DNA of 20,841 nucleotides from an uncultured Rhodanobacteraceae bacterium (GTDB taxonomy: Bacteria; Pseudomonadota; Gammaproteobacteria; Xanthomonadales; Rhodanobacteraceae). The notes under the pieces were generated by a model. It searched no databases, had not been told where the DNA came from, and worked only from the letters and a program-made list of their open reading frames with translations. Below are positions 1-6,528 of this stretch, piece by piece. Position 1 is the stretch's first letter. Each line of letters begins with the position of its first letter. Location of the stretch: positions 1 through 20,841 of the forward strand of contig CALFNI010000369.1 of NCBI GenBank assembly GCA_937902695.1, written 5' to 3'. Position numbers and translations under genes: made by a program.

Positions 1-47
1 GCTTTCTCGATCTCAAGGCGCGCGTCGCTCCGGTCGGTGCGTCATGA
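1..47 (+). CDS. C-terminal tail of an upstream gene (partial)
   Basis: Reading from base 3, the sequence gives FLDLKARVAPVGAS and then TGA at 45-47. That stop overlaps the ATG of the next gene at 44-46 as ATGA, the usual signature of translationally coupled genes. Too little is present to name the protein. The overlap and an open frame to the window edge are the only support, so a chance open frame is possible. Confidence 0.45.
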   Translation, partial: FLDLKARVAPVGAS

Positions 48-736
48 AGCGCCCCGAGCGGCGCGTTTCGCTCGGCGGTCTCGACGCGATCGTCGTCGGC
101 AGTCTGCCGGCGTCGACCGTCGTCGTCGTGCTGCACGGGCGGCTCATGTACGCGACCGATCTTGCGCCGTTCGCGCATTCGCTCGATCTCGACGCCACGT
201 TCGTCATTCCGGATGCACCGATCGAGGCCGAGCCGCGCGGTCGCTGCTGGTGGCCGTCGGATGCCGAGGAGCGCGCGCGGCGCGGCGGCCCCATCGATCT
301 CTTCGCCCTCGATCCGCCGGGACGCGCCGACGCCCGCGCGGCGCTCGGTGCCCTCTGTCGCGAGATCGCGGAGGACGTCCCGCTCGCGCTCGTCGGCTTT
401 TCGCAGGGCGGCATGCTCGCGATGGACTACGTACTGCACGGCGGGCGCGCCGACGCCCTGGCGCTCCTTTCCTCGTCGAGGATCGCCTATGCGGACTGGC
501 TGCCGCGCCTCGGCGCGCTGGCCGGCAAGCCCGTGCTGGTCGCGCACGGCCACGACGACATCGAGCTGCCGTTCGCGGCCGGGCTCGCGCTTCGCGATGC
601 GGCCGCGGCGGGCGGCGCCGAGACTGAATGGCTCGCGTTCGAGGGCGGCCACGTGATTCCGCTCGTCGTCTGGCGGGCCCTGCGCCGATTCCTGCGCGCG
701 CACGACTTCGACGCGCGGCGCGCGTCATCGCCATGA
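44..736 (+). CDS. Alpha/beta hydrolase, phospholipase/carboxylesterase type
   Basis: A 230-residue cytoplasmic serine hydrolase; no signal peptide or membrane segment is visible. The nucleophile elbow GFSQGG places the catalytic serine at about residue 120. An aspartate in HGHDD (171 or 172) and the histidine in GGHVIP (203) complete a likely Ser-Asp-His triad in the correct order. The strand-turn VVVVLHGR near residue 30 fits the oxyanion region, and RCWWP near 67-71 resembles the substrate-side loop of the YpfH/carboxylesterase family. These enzymes hydrolyse short acyl or lysophospholipid esters; the true substrate cannot be read from sequence. The ATG overlaps the stop of an upstream frame (ATGA), which supports this start and suggests co-transcription. 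The J-domain gene follows closely. Confidence 0.85.
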   Translation: MKRPERRVSLGGLDAIVVGSLPASTVVVVLHGRLMYATDLAPFAHSLDLDATFVIPDAPIEAEPRGRCWWPSDAEERARRGGPIDLFALDPPGRADARAALGALCREIAEDVPLALVGFSQGGMLAMDYVLHGGRADALALLSSSRIAYADWLPRLGALAGKPVLVAHGHDDIELPFAAGLALRDAAAAGGAETEWLAFEGGHVIPLVVWRALRRFLRAHDFDARRASSP

Positions 737-739
737 CCT

Positions 740-745
740 TATACT
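740..745 (+). promoter_or_regulatory. Candidate -10 element (TATACT) for the J-domain gene
   Basis: TATACT lies 22 bases before the preferred ATG at 767. No good -35 hexamer sits 16-18 bases upstream, where the sequence is GC-only. If used, transcription would begin near 752, which rules out the in-frame ATG at 752 and favours 767. This is a weak prediction from one hexamer. Confidence 0.3.
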
Positions 746-766
746 GGCCCGATGCGAGGGGATGTC

Positions 767-1510
767 ATGTCGGTGCCGACTGACTTTCTGCGGCTCTATC
801 AGGAACTCGGAATCGCGCCCGGCGCGAACATCGAGGAGATCAAGCGCGCCTATCGGCGGCGCGTGTCCGAGCTGCATCCCGATCGTCCCGGCCACCTGCT
901 GTCGGCGAGCACCGAGGAGGCCGCGGCGCGGCTCCAGCAGATCACGGCGTACTACAACGCGGCGCTGCAGTTCCACCGCCAGCATGGCCGGCTGCCCGGT
1001 TCGATCGTGCGAGCGCGCAACGCCACACCCACCGAAGGCGCGCCGACGCCCGCGCGCGACGAGATTTCGCCGTCGACCGGTTCGCGCACGCGGCTCTACG
1101 TGATCGTCGCGATCCTGATCGTGGCGGCGCTCGCGTGGTTCGCATCCTCCGACACGTCCGACGCGCCGGGCATCGATACGCCGGCCAGCCTCGAACGTGC
1201 GGCAGCGACGAAAACGGCGACGCCGGTGCCGACCGAGGACGCTTCGACACCCGTCGAGGACGCCAGCGACGTCCCCGCGCACGACTCGCCGCAGCCCGGA
1301 CCGCACGAGCTCGACCTCGGCCTGACCGTCGAGGAAGTGTCGCGCATCGAGGACGTGCCGGTGACGCACGACGATCAGCGCTGGGACTATGGTCCGTCCT
1401 GGATCATGTTCGATCGCGGCAAGGTCGTCGACTGGTACAGCTCGCCGCTGCGCCCGCTCCGCCACGCGCCCATGCATCCGGGGCCGCGCGCGCACGAACG
1501 CGAGCCCTGA
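767..1510 (+). CDS. Membrane-anchored J-domain protein
   Basis: A 247-residue protein. Residues about 8-70 are a J-domain with helix II basic residues (IKRAYRRRVSEL) and the HPD tripeptide at 37-39, the site that stimulates DnaK ATPase. A single transmembrane helix spans about 109-127 (LYVIVAILIVAALAWF). It is followed by a Thr/Pro/Asp-rich linker (about 128-180). A C-terminal module of about 45 residues contains GLTVEEVSRIEDVP and WDYGPSW, resembling the repeat unit of SmpA/OmlA-like domains. It is therefore probably a DnaK co-chaperone tethered to the inner membrane, with the C-terminal module on the other side; topology is inferred. There is no Gly/Phe or zinc-finger region, so it is not DnaJ itself. 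The ATG at 767 is preferred over 752 because AGGGG lies five bases before it and a -10-like hexamer crowds the earlier ATG. Confidence 0.8.
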   Translation: MSVPTDFLRLYQELGIAPGANIEEIKRAYRRRVSELHPDRPGHLLSASTEEAAARLQQITAYYNAALQFHRQHGRLPGSIVRARNATPTEGAPTPARDEISPSTGSRTRLYVIVAILIVAALAWFASSDTSDAPGIDTPASLERAAATKTATPVPTEDASTPVEDASDVPAHDSPQPGPHELDLGLTVEEVSRIEDVPVTHDDQRWDYGPSWIMFDRGKVVDWYSSPLRPLRHAPMHPGPRAHEREP

Positions 1511-1528
1511 GCGCCGCTCATCGCGGAT

Positions 1529-1544
1529 TCCGGCCGCCGCCGGA
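1529..1544 (+). terminator. Small hairpin after the J-domain gene
   Basis: TCCGGC and GCCGGA pair around a four-base loop, 18 bases after the stop codon. There is no T-tract, so intrinsic termination is uncertain. The remainder of 1511-1711 holds the larger hairpin at 1630-1677 and no supportable small gene. Confidence 0.25.
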
Positions 1545-1629
1545 GTGCACCCGTAGCGCGAACGACACCGTCCCCGACGAGGACGGCCGCGCTTCCTGTC
1601 CAGAAAGCTTGTCAGCGACGGCAACCGCC

Positions 1630-1677
1630 CAGGCATGTCGGCCAGCACCGGGAGATCGCCGGGTGCTTCGATGCCTG
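1630..1677 (+). promoter_or_regulatory. Nested two-stem hairpin in the leader of the ATP-grasp gene
   Basis: CAGGCAT (1630-1636) pairs perfectly with ATGCCTG (1671-1677). Inside it, AGCACC (1644-1649) pairs with GGTGCT (1662-1667), extended by two G-C pairs with a bulge, leaving a loop of about seven bases. The asymmetric interior loop is 1637-1643 against 1668-1670. The structure ends 34 bases before the ATG at 1712, leaving the ribosome binding site free. It could be a structured 5' leader or the terminator of the preceding gene, although it has no T-run. I do not recognise a known riboswitch class in it. Confidence 0.45.
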
Positions 1678-1711
1678 CGACGCCTGCCATCGCCGATTCG
1701 GAAGGCGAATC

Positions 1712-2920
1712 ATGACGACGACGACACACCGCACGCCCGCGATCGTCTGGGGCCGCGGCGCGACCGCACTGGGAATCCTGCGCTGCCTCCACCTCGCGAA
1801 CATTCCGGCCTTCGTGGCGGGCCCGCCGCGCGACGCGGTGGCGGCCTCGCGCTTCTACCGTCCGATCCCGGGCGCGAATCCGTGGCACGGCACGCTCGAC
1901 GCCGGCGCCCGCGACGCGCTGCGCGCGCTGCCGTTCGACGCAGCGGTCGTGATCCCGAGCGCGGACGACACGGCGCTCTGGCTTTCGGATATCCCGGCGA
2001 GCGATCTTGCCCGGCGCGTGCGCGTCAGCACGAGCCCGCGCGCCGCGCTGGAAATCCTGCAGGACAAGACGAAGTTCGCCGCATTCCTGCGCAACACGGA
2101 CATCCCGCATCCGCGCACGTTCATGATCGAATCGGTCGAGGACATCGCCGCGATTCCATACGAGGAGCTCGACAGCACGTTCCTCAAGCCCGCCAACTCG
2201 CAGACGTTCAGCGACATCACCGGCGCCAAGGCGCTGCGCGTCTCGAGCCGCGACGAGCTGGCGCGGATCTGGGCACAGCTCGACGGACAGGGCTTCACGC
2301 TGATGGCGCAGGAGTACGTGCCGGGACCGCCCTCGAACCACTATTTCGTCGACGGCTTCCGCGACGCACGAGGCCGCATCGCGGGCCTCTTCGCCCGCCG
2401 CCGCCTGCGCATGCATCCGGCCGACTTCGGCAACAGCTCGTATTGCCGCAGCATCCCGCTGGACGAGATACCGGCGGCGGTCGACAGCATCGTCGAGCTG
2501 GTCACGACGCTCGGCTATCGCGGCATCTTCAGCGCCGAGTTCAAGCGCGATGCGCGCGACGGGACGTTCCGCATCATCGAGGTCAACACGCGTGCGTGGA
2601 CCTATGTCGAGTTCGCGGCGCGCTGCGGCGTGAACGTGTGCGCGATGGCCTACGACGACGCGCTGGACCGCGCGGTGGCGCCGGCACCGAAGGCGTATGC
2701 CGTGGGCGAAGGCTGCGTCGACTTCCATCGCGACGTGAACGCGGTCATGAACGGCGCCGCGGGCAATTCGCTGCCGACGATCCTCTGGCAATGGGCGCGC
2801 GCCCATTTCCACACGTTCCGGCTGGACGATCCGGGGCCGGGGATCTTCGCCGCGCGCCAGATCCTGTCCGAGCGTCGCGAGCGTCGGGCGCGGAAGGAAT
2901 CAGCCGCCGTGATGCAATAG
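1712..2920 (+). CDS. ATP-grasp family carboxylate-amine/thiol ligase-like protein
   Basis: A 402-residue protein with an N-terminal pre-ATP-grasp Rossmann-like fold (AIVWGRGATALGIL, about 10-23). ATP-binding signatures follow: DKTKFAAF (118-125), TFLKPANS (156-163), an MAQEYVPG lid region (198-205), SAEFK (274-278) and the metal-ligand segment IIEVNTR (288-294), where E290 and N292 should bind Mg2+. This is the order found in carbamoyl-phosphate-synthase-like and D-Ala-D-Ala-ligase-like enzymes, which activate a carboxylate as acyl phosphate and transfer it to an amine or thiol. The substrate is unknown. The neighbouring convergent gene is a polysaccharide-initiating sugar transferase, so a role in modifying an exopolysaccharide or envelope glycan is a reasonable inference. 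GGAAGG a few bases before the ATG supports the start. The C-terminus ends in an Arg/Glu-rich tail. Confidence 0.85.
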   Translation: MTTTTHRTPAIVWGRGATALGILRCLHLANIPAFVAGPPRDAVAASRFYRPIPGANPWHGTLDAGARDALRALPFDAAVVIPSADDTALWLSDIPASDLARRVRVSTSPRAALEILQDKTKFAAFLRNTDIPHPRTFMIESVEDIAAIPYEELDSTFLKPANSQTFSDITGAKALRVSSRDELARIWAQLDGQGFTLMAQEYVPGPPSNHYFVDGFRDARGRIAGLFARRRLRMHPADFGNSSYCRSIPLDEIPAAVDSIVELVTTLGYRGIFSAEFKRDARDGTFRIIEVNTRAWTYVEFAARCGVNVCAMAYDDALDRAVAPAPKAYAVGEGCVDFHRDVNAVMNGAAGNSLPTILWQWARAHFHTFRLDDPGPGIFAARQILSERRERRARKESAAVMQ

Positions 2921-2931
2921 GCCGCCGCCGC

Positions 2932-4332
2932 TCAGCGGGCGCCGCGTCCGAACAGGACGACTTCGAACGTCTGGATCAGGATCAGGATGTCGAACAGGAG
3001 ATTGTTGTTCTTGACGTAGAAGAGGTCGTACTTGAGCTTTTCCTCGGCGTCGGCTTCCGACGCGCCGTACGGATAGCGCAGTTGCGCCCAGCCGGCGAGG
3101 CCGGGCTTCACGCAATGGCGCAGGTTGTAGTAGCGGATCTTCGTCGCGAGGTCGGCGACGAACTGCGGCCGCTCGGGCCTCGGTCCGATGACGCTCATGT
3201 CGCCGCGCAGGATGTTCCAGAGCTGCGGCAGCTCGTCGAGGCGCAGGCGCCGGATGACGCGGCCGACGCGCGTCACGCGATCGTCGCTCTTGGTCGCCCA
3301 GCGCGCGACGCCGTCGCGCTCCGCGTCGGTGCGCATGCTGCGGAACTTGATCAGCTTGAACGGCACGCTGCGCTCGCCGACGCGCTCCTGCCGGTACAGG
3401 ATCGGCTGGCCCTTGCCGGATTCGAAGCGGATCGCGAGCGCGACGGCCAGCATGAACGGCCAGGTCAGCAGCAACAGCACCGACGCCGCCAGGAGATCGA
3501 AGCCGCGCTTGGTCATGCGCCGGAGCGGCGTCGTGTCGAAGCCGCGCGAATATACGAGCCACGACGGTTCGGCCAGCGTCAGCTTGACCTTGCCCGATTC
3601 GCGCTCGAAGAAGGTCACGAGCTCGGTGATGTCGATGCCGGACTGCTTGCAGCGCAGCAGCTCCTCCATCGGCAGGCCGCCGCGCCGCTCGTCCGGGCCG
3701 ACCACGATCTCGTTGATCTGGTGACGCTCGGCCCATGCGTCGATCGGTCCGTTGAGGTCGACGATCCGATCGGCCGGCACCTCGATCCTGCTCTCGCCGA
3801 GGTTGGCGAAGCCGACGATCGTGAAGCCGCGCCGGTCCGCGCGCCGGCGCATGCGCTGCAGGATCAGGTGGGCGCGTGAGCCGACGCCGAGGATCAGGAT
3901 GCGCCGTCGCATCGCTTCGGCGTCCACCGTATGCAGGAACGCGAGGCGGAACAGCGACACGAACACGAAGCCGAGCAGCAGCGCGATGCCGAGCGCGCCG
4001 CGGCCGATCTTGAACTGCGGGATCACGTAGTAGCAGATGATCAGCGCGATGCTGCCGAGCACGAGCCCGACGATCTGGCGCGTCATCACGCCGAACCACG
4101 AGTCGCGCAGGTGCATCTGGTAGAGGCGCAGCGCGGCCATGCCGAGCACGATCATGGCGGCGAACGCGAAACCGCGGGGCAAGAGGTGCACGGAAAGATC
4201 GTCGAGCTGATCCCACGCGCCCTTGGCGCGGATATGCGCGGCCAGCCAGAACGCGAGCGTGAGCAGCAGGAACTCGCAAACGCCGAGCACAAGCAGCCAG
4301 CGGCGCGTTTGATGGCGCAGGAATCGCAGCAT
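2932..4332 (-). CDS. Undecaprenyl-phosphate sugar transferase, TIGR03013 (XrtA/PEP-CTERM) type
   Basis: A 466-residue membrane enzyme that would transfer a sugar-1-phosphate to undecaprenyl phosphate and so start exopolysaccharide repeat-unit assembly. About four N-terminal transmembrane helices lie within residues 10-130, followed by a Rossmann-like domain beginning RRRILILGVGSRA and a CoA-binding-like region. The C-terminal bacterial sugar transferase domain has a membrane helix after KRGFDLLAAS and the hallmarks FKLIKFRSMRTDAE, DELPQLWNILRGDMS and IGPRPERPQF. The ending, with RYPYGAS, EKLKYDLFYVKN and EVVLFGRGAR, is typical of the exosortase-associated TIGR03013 group. The frame continues upstream to ATGs at 4440 and 4527, but the family normally begins at MLRFLRHQ and a G-rich stretch precedes 4332. 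No exosortase gene is in this window; it may lie elsewhere. The gene converges on the ATP-grasp gene with 11 bases between stops. Confidence 0.88.
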   Translation of the reverse strand: MLRFLRHQTRRWLLVLGVCEFLLLTLAFWLAAHIRAKGAWDQLDDLSVHLLPRGFAFAAMIVLGMAALRLYQMHLRDSWFGVMTRQIVGLVLGSIALIICYYVIPQFKIGRGALGIALLLGFVFVSLFRLAFLHTVDAEAMRRRILILGVGSRAHLILQRMRRRADRRGFTIVGFANLGESRIEVPADRIVDLNGPIDAWAERHQINEIVVGPDERRGGLPMEELLRCKQSGIDITELVTFFERESGKVKLTLAEPSWLVYSRGFDTTPLRRMTKRGFDLLAASVLLLLTWPFMLAVALAIRFESGKGQPILYRQERVGERSVPFKLIKFRSMRTDAERDGVARWATKSDDRVTRVGRVIRRLRLDELPQLWNILRGDMSVIGPRPERPQFVADLATKIRYYNLRHCVKPGLAGWAQLRYPYGASEADAEEKLKYDLFYVKNNNLLFDILILIQTFEVVLFGRGAR

Positions 4333-4395
4333 CCGCCCCCCCAGGGTGCGCGGGACCGACACCAGGTCGACCGCGTGGGAGAGTATCTCCGATTG

Positions 4396-4421
4396 CCCGG
4401 GTGGTGATTCGACCACCGGGG
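4396..4421 (-). promoter_or_regulatory. Hairpin in the probable leader of the sugar transferase gene
   Basis: GGTGGT (4400-4405) pairs with ACCACC (4412-4417) around a six-base loop. After one G-G mismatch, CCC (4396-4398) pairs with GGG (4419-4421). It lies about 65-90 bases upstream of the ATG at 4332. If translation began at 4440 instead, it would be coding sequence and probably fortuitous. Confidence 0.35.
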
Positions 4422-4580
4422 TTGACGAGTCCTGAGCCATGCGAGGTTGCGCCACCTTTAGGGCGATCCCCGCCTGCCGGCCAGATGCCGGTCCGAGCGA
4501 ATCCGCGGGGAGCAGCATAATCGCCAACTCGGCGTGTAGGGATTGTGAGAAATCGCCACGGGCTTGCCACCCGAAAGCGT

Positions 4581-4586
4581 TATGAT
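4581..4586 (+). promoter_or_regulatory. Candidate -10 element (TATGAT) for glmS
   Basis: TATGAT matches TATAAT at five of six positions and would give a leader of about 97 bases that includes the hairpin at 4627-4655. The -35 position (about 4558-4563, ACGGGC) is poor, so an activator or a different promoter may be involved. Confidence 0.35.
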
Positions 4587-4626
4587 TGCGGGTCTTAACG
4601 GGCGCTTCTTACGTCAAACCTGCGAA

Positions 4627-4655
4627 GGCCGGTCGCCGATCAGATGAGACCGGCC
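4627..4655 (+). promoter_or_regulatory. Perfect 8-bp hairpin in the glmS leader
   Basis: GGCCGGTC (4627-4634) pairs perfectly with GACCGGCC (4648-4655) around a 13-base loop that contains GATCAGATGA. It ends 34 bases before the glmS ATG. It is not a glmS ribozyme, which is far larger and known chiefly from Gram-positive bacteria. In enteric bacteria glmS is controlled after transcription by small RNAs acting on its leader, so a regulatory role is possible but unproven. Confidence 0.45.
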
Positions 4656-4689
4656 GATGCCCGCCCAGTATCGCCGAGGGTCATGAACG

Positions 4690-6525
4690 ATGTGTGGAAT
4701 CGTGGCAGCCGCCTGCCGGCGGGACGTGATACCGATCCTGATCGCAGGTCTCAAGGCGCTCGAATACCGCGGCTATGACTCGGCCGGCATCGCCGTGCTC
4801 GAAGGCGGCGAGCGGCTCGAGCGCATGCGTGCGGTCGGCAAGGTGCGCGAGCTCGAGCAGCTCTACGCGCAGTCGCCGATTTCCGGCGCGACCGGCATCG
4901 CGCACACGCGCTGGGCGACGCACGGCGTGCCGAACACGGTCAACGCCCATCCGCACGTGTCGGACGACCGCGTCGCGGTCGTGCACAACGGCATCATCGA
5001 GAACCACGCCGAGCTTCGCGAAGAGCTCAAGGCGCATGGCTACCGCTTCGATTCCGACACGGACACCGAAGTCATCGCGCATCTCGTGCACCAGGCGATG
5101 GACGAAGGCGACAACCTCCTGCGCGCCGTGATCCGCACGACGCAGCGCCTCCACGGCGCGTACGCGATCGCAGTCATGAGCCGCGACGAGGCCGGCCACG
5201 TCGTCGGCGCGCGGCGCGGCTCGCCGCTGGTCGCCGGCATCGGCGAAGGCGAGCACTTCCTCGGCTCCGACGTGCAGGCGCTGATCAAGGAAACGAGCCA
5301 CTTCACCTACCTCGAAGAAGGCGACGTCGCCGAGATCACGCCGGACGGCCTGCGCATCTATACCGCCGACGGCACGCCGGTCGAACGGCCGGTGCGCAAG
5401 AGCGAGCTCACCGCCGACGCCGTCGAGCGCGGCGAATACAAGCACTACATGCTGAAGGAGATCTTCGAGCAGCCGCGCGCGATCGCGGATACGCTCGAAG
5501 GCCGCATCGCCGGCGATCGCGTGCTGCCGAACATCTTCGGCGTCGATTCCGACGCGCTCCTCTCGCGCGTCAGGAACGTGCAGATCGTCGCCTGCGGCAC
5601 GAGCTATCACGCGGGCCTCGTCGCGCGCTACTGGCTCGAAGGCATCGCCGGCATTCCGTGCAGCGTCGAGGTCGCCAGCGAATACCGCTACCGCCGCGCC
5701 GTCGTGCAGGACGGCACCTTGTTCCTCGCGGTCTCGCAATCGGGCGAAACGGCCGACACGCTCGCCGCGCTCCGCGACGGCCGCAATCGCGGCTATCTCG
5801 GCTCGCTCGCGATCTGCAACGTGCCCGAATCGAGCCTCGTGCGCGAATCGGATCTCGTGCTGATGACGCGCGCCGGCCCCGAGATCGGCGTCGCATCGAC
5901 GAAGGCGTTCACGACGCAGCTTGCCGCGCTCGCGCTGCTCGTGCTGGAGCTCGGGCGCCTCAACGGCCTCGCCGACGCGAAGTACGCGCGGCTCGTCGCC
6001 GAGCTGTCCTCGCTGCCGCGCGTCGTCGGCGAAGTGCTCGCCCTCGAGCCCGAGATCGCCAAGCTCGCCGAGCGCTTCGTCACCAAGCATCACGCGCTCT
6101 TCCTGGGTCGCGGCGTGCACTTCCCGGTCGCGCTCGAAGGCGCGCTGAAGCTCAAGGAAATCTCGTACATCCATGCCGAGGCGTATCCGGCCGGCGAGCT
6201 CAAGCACGGCCCGCTCGCGCTCGTCGACGACGACATGCCGGTGATCGCGGTCGCGCCGAACAACCAGCTGCTCGAAAAGCTGAAGTCGAACCTCGAGGAA
6301 GTCCGCGCGCGCGGCGGCGAGCTGTTCGTGTTCGCCGACACCGACGTGCAGGTTGCGCAGACGGCCAACCGCGGCGCGGTCATCAAGGTCGCGTCGGGCG
6401 GAAACCTGATCGCGCCGGCCGTGTTCACGGTGCCGCTGCAGATGCTCGCCTACCACGTCGCGGTGCTGCGCGGGACCGATGTCGACCAGCCGCGCAACCT
6501 CGCGAAATCGGTCACCGTCGAATAG
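4690..6525 (+). CDS. glmS: Glutamine-fructose-6-phosphate aminotransferase (isomerizing)
   Basis: A 611-residue cytoplasmic enzyme that makes glucosamine-6-phosphate from fructose-6-phosphate and glutamine. This is the first committed step toward UDP-GlcNAc for peptidoglycan and lipopolysaccharide. The protein begins MCGIVAA, so after Met removal Cys2 is the N-terminal glutaminase nucleophile. Glutaminase signatures follow (EYRGYDSAG, THTRWATHG-like IAHTRWATHG, VHNGIIENH). Two SIS isomerase domains follow: CGTSYHAG and SQSGETADT in the first, and EISYIHAEAYPAGELKHGP in the second. The C-terminus LAKSVTVE is the conserved tail that closes the sugar site. Length matches the E. coli enzyme (609). 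The start is fixed by the need for Cys at position 2; the nearby ATG at 4683 is out of frame. The gene stands alone and ends three bases from the convergent GumN-family gene. Confidence 0.98.
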   Translation: MCGIVAAACRRDVIPILIAGLKALEYRGYDSAGIAVLEGGERLERMRAVGKVRELEQLYAQSPISGATGIAHTRWATHGVPNTVNAHPHVSDDRVAVVHNGIIENHAELREELKAHGYRFDSDTDTEVIAHLVHQAMDEGDNLLRAVIRTTQRLHGAYAIAVMSRDEAGHVVGARRGSPLVAGIGEGEHFLGSDVQALIKETSHFTYLEEGDVAEITPDGLRIYTADGTPVERPVRKSELTADAVERGEYKHYMLKEIFEQPRAIADTLEGRIAGDRVLPNIFGVDSDALLSRVRNVQIVACGTSYHAGLVARYWLEGIAGIPCSVEVASEYRYRRAVVQDGTLFLAVSQSGETADTLAALRDGRNRGYLGSLAICNVPESSLVRESDLVLMTRAGPEIGVASTKAFTTQLAALALLVLELGRLNGLADAKYARLVAELSSLPRVVGEVLALEPEIAKLAERFVTKHHALFLGRGVHFPVALEGALKLKEISYIHAEAYPAGELKHGPLALVDDDMPVIAVAPNNQLLEKLKSNLEEVRARGGELFVFADTDVQVAQTANRGAVIKVASGGNLIAPAVFTVPLQMLAYHVAVLRGTDVDQPRNLAKSVTVE

Positions 6526-6528
6526 CGC

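Larger units (their letters stand above)
4333..4689. other. Divergent control region between the sugar transferase and glmS
   Basis: A stretch of 357 bases if the sugar transferase begins at 4332. It carries a hairpin at 4396-4421 on the sugar-transferase side, a hairpin at 4627-4655 on the glmS side, a TATGAT hexamer at 4581-4586 facing glmS and a TATGCT hexamer (complement of 4512-4517) facing the sugar transferase. Neither hexamer has a convincing -35 partner. The minus-strand frame stays open through 4527, so part of this region could instead be an N-terminal extension of the transferase. Confidence 0.5.

Noticed and set aside
1590-1711. Possible c-di-GMP (GEMM) riboswitch ahead of the ATP-grasp gene.
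   Set aside because: The stretch GGCAACC is reminiscent of part of the core, but the rest of the conserved core and the second stem arrangement are missing. I keep only the plain hairpin.
725-2812. Open frame of 695 codons on the minus strand opposite the J-domain and ATP-grasp genes.
   Set aside because: It is Arg/Asp/Val/Ala-rich with no recognisable domain and mirrors the third-position GC bias of the genuine plus-strand genes. It also spans two real genes and their intergenic gap.
1135-3879. Plus-strand 914-codon frame spanning several genes.
   Set aside because: It crosses genes on both strands and an intergenic region. Its translation is Arg/Ala-rich with no domain, so it is a high-GC artefact.
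4681-6456. Minus-strand 591-codon frame opposite glmS.
   Set aside because: Antisense shadow of a certain gene. Repetitive Glu/Arg/Asp/Val composition and no motif.
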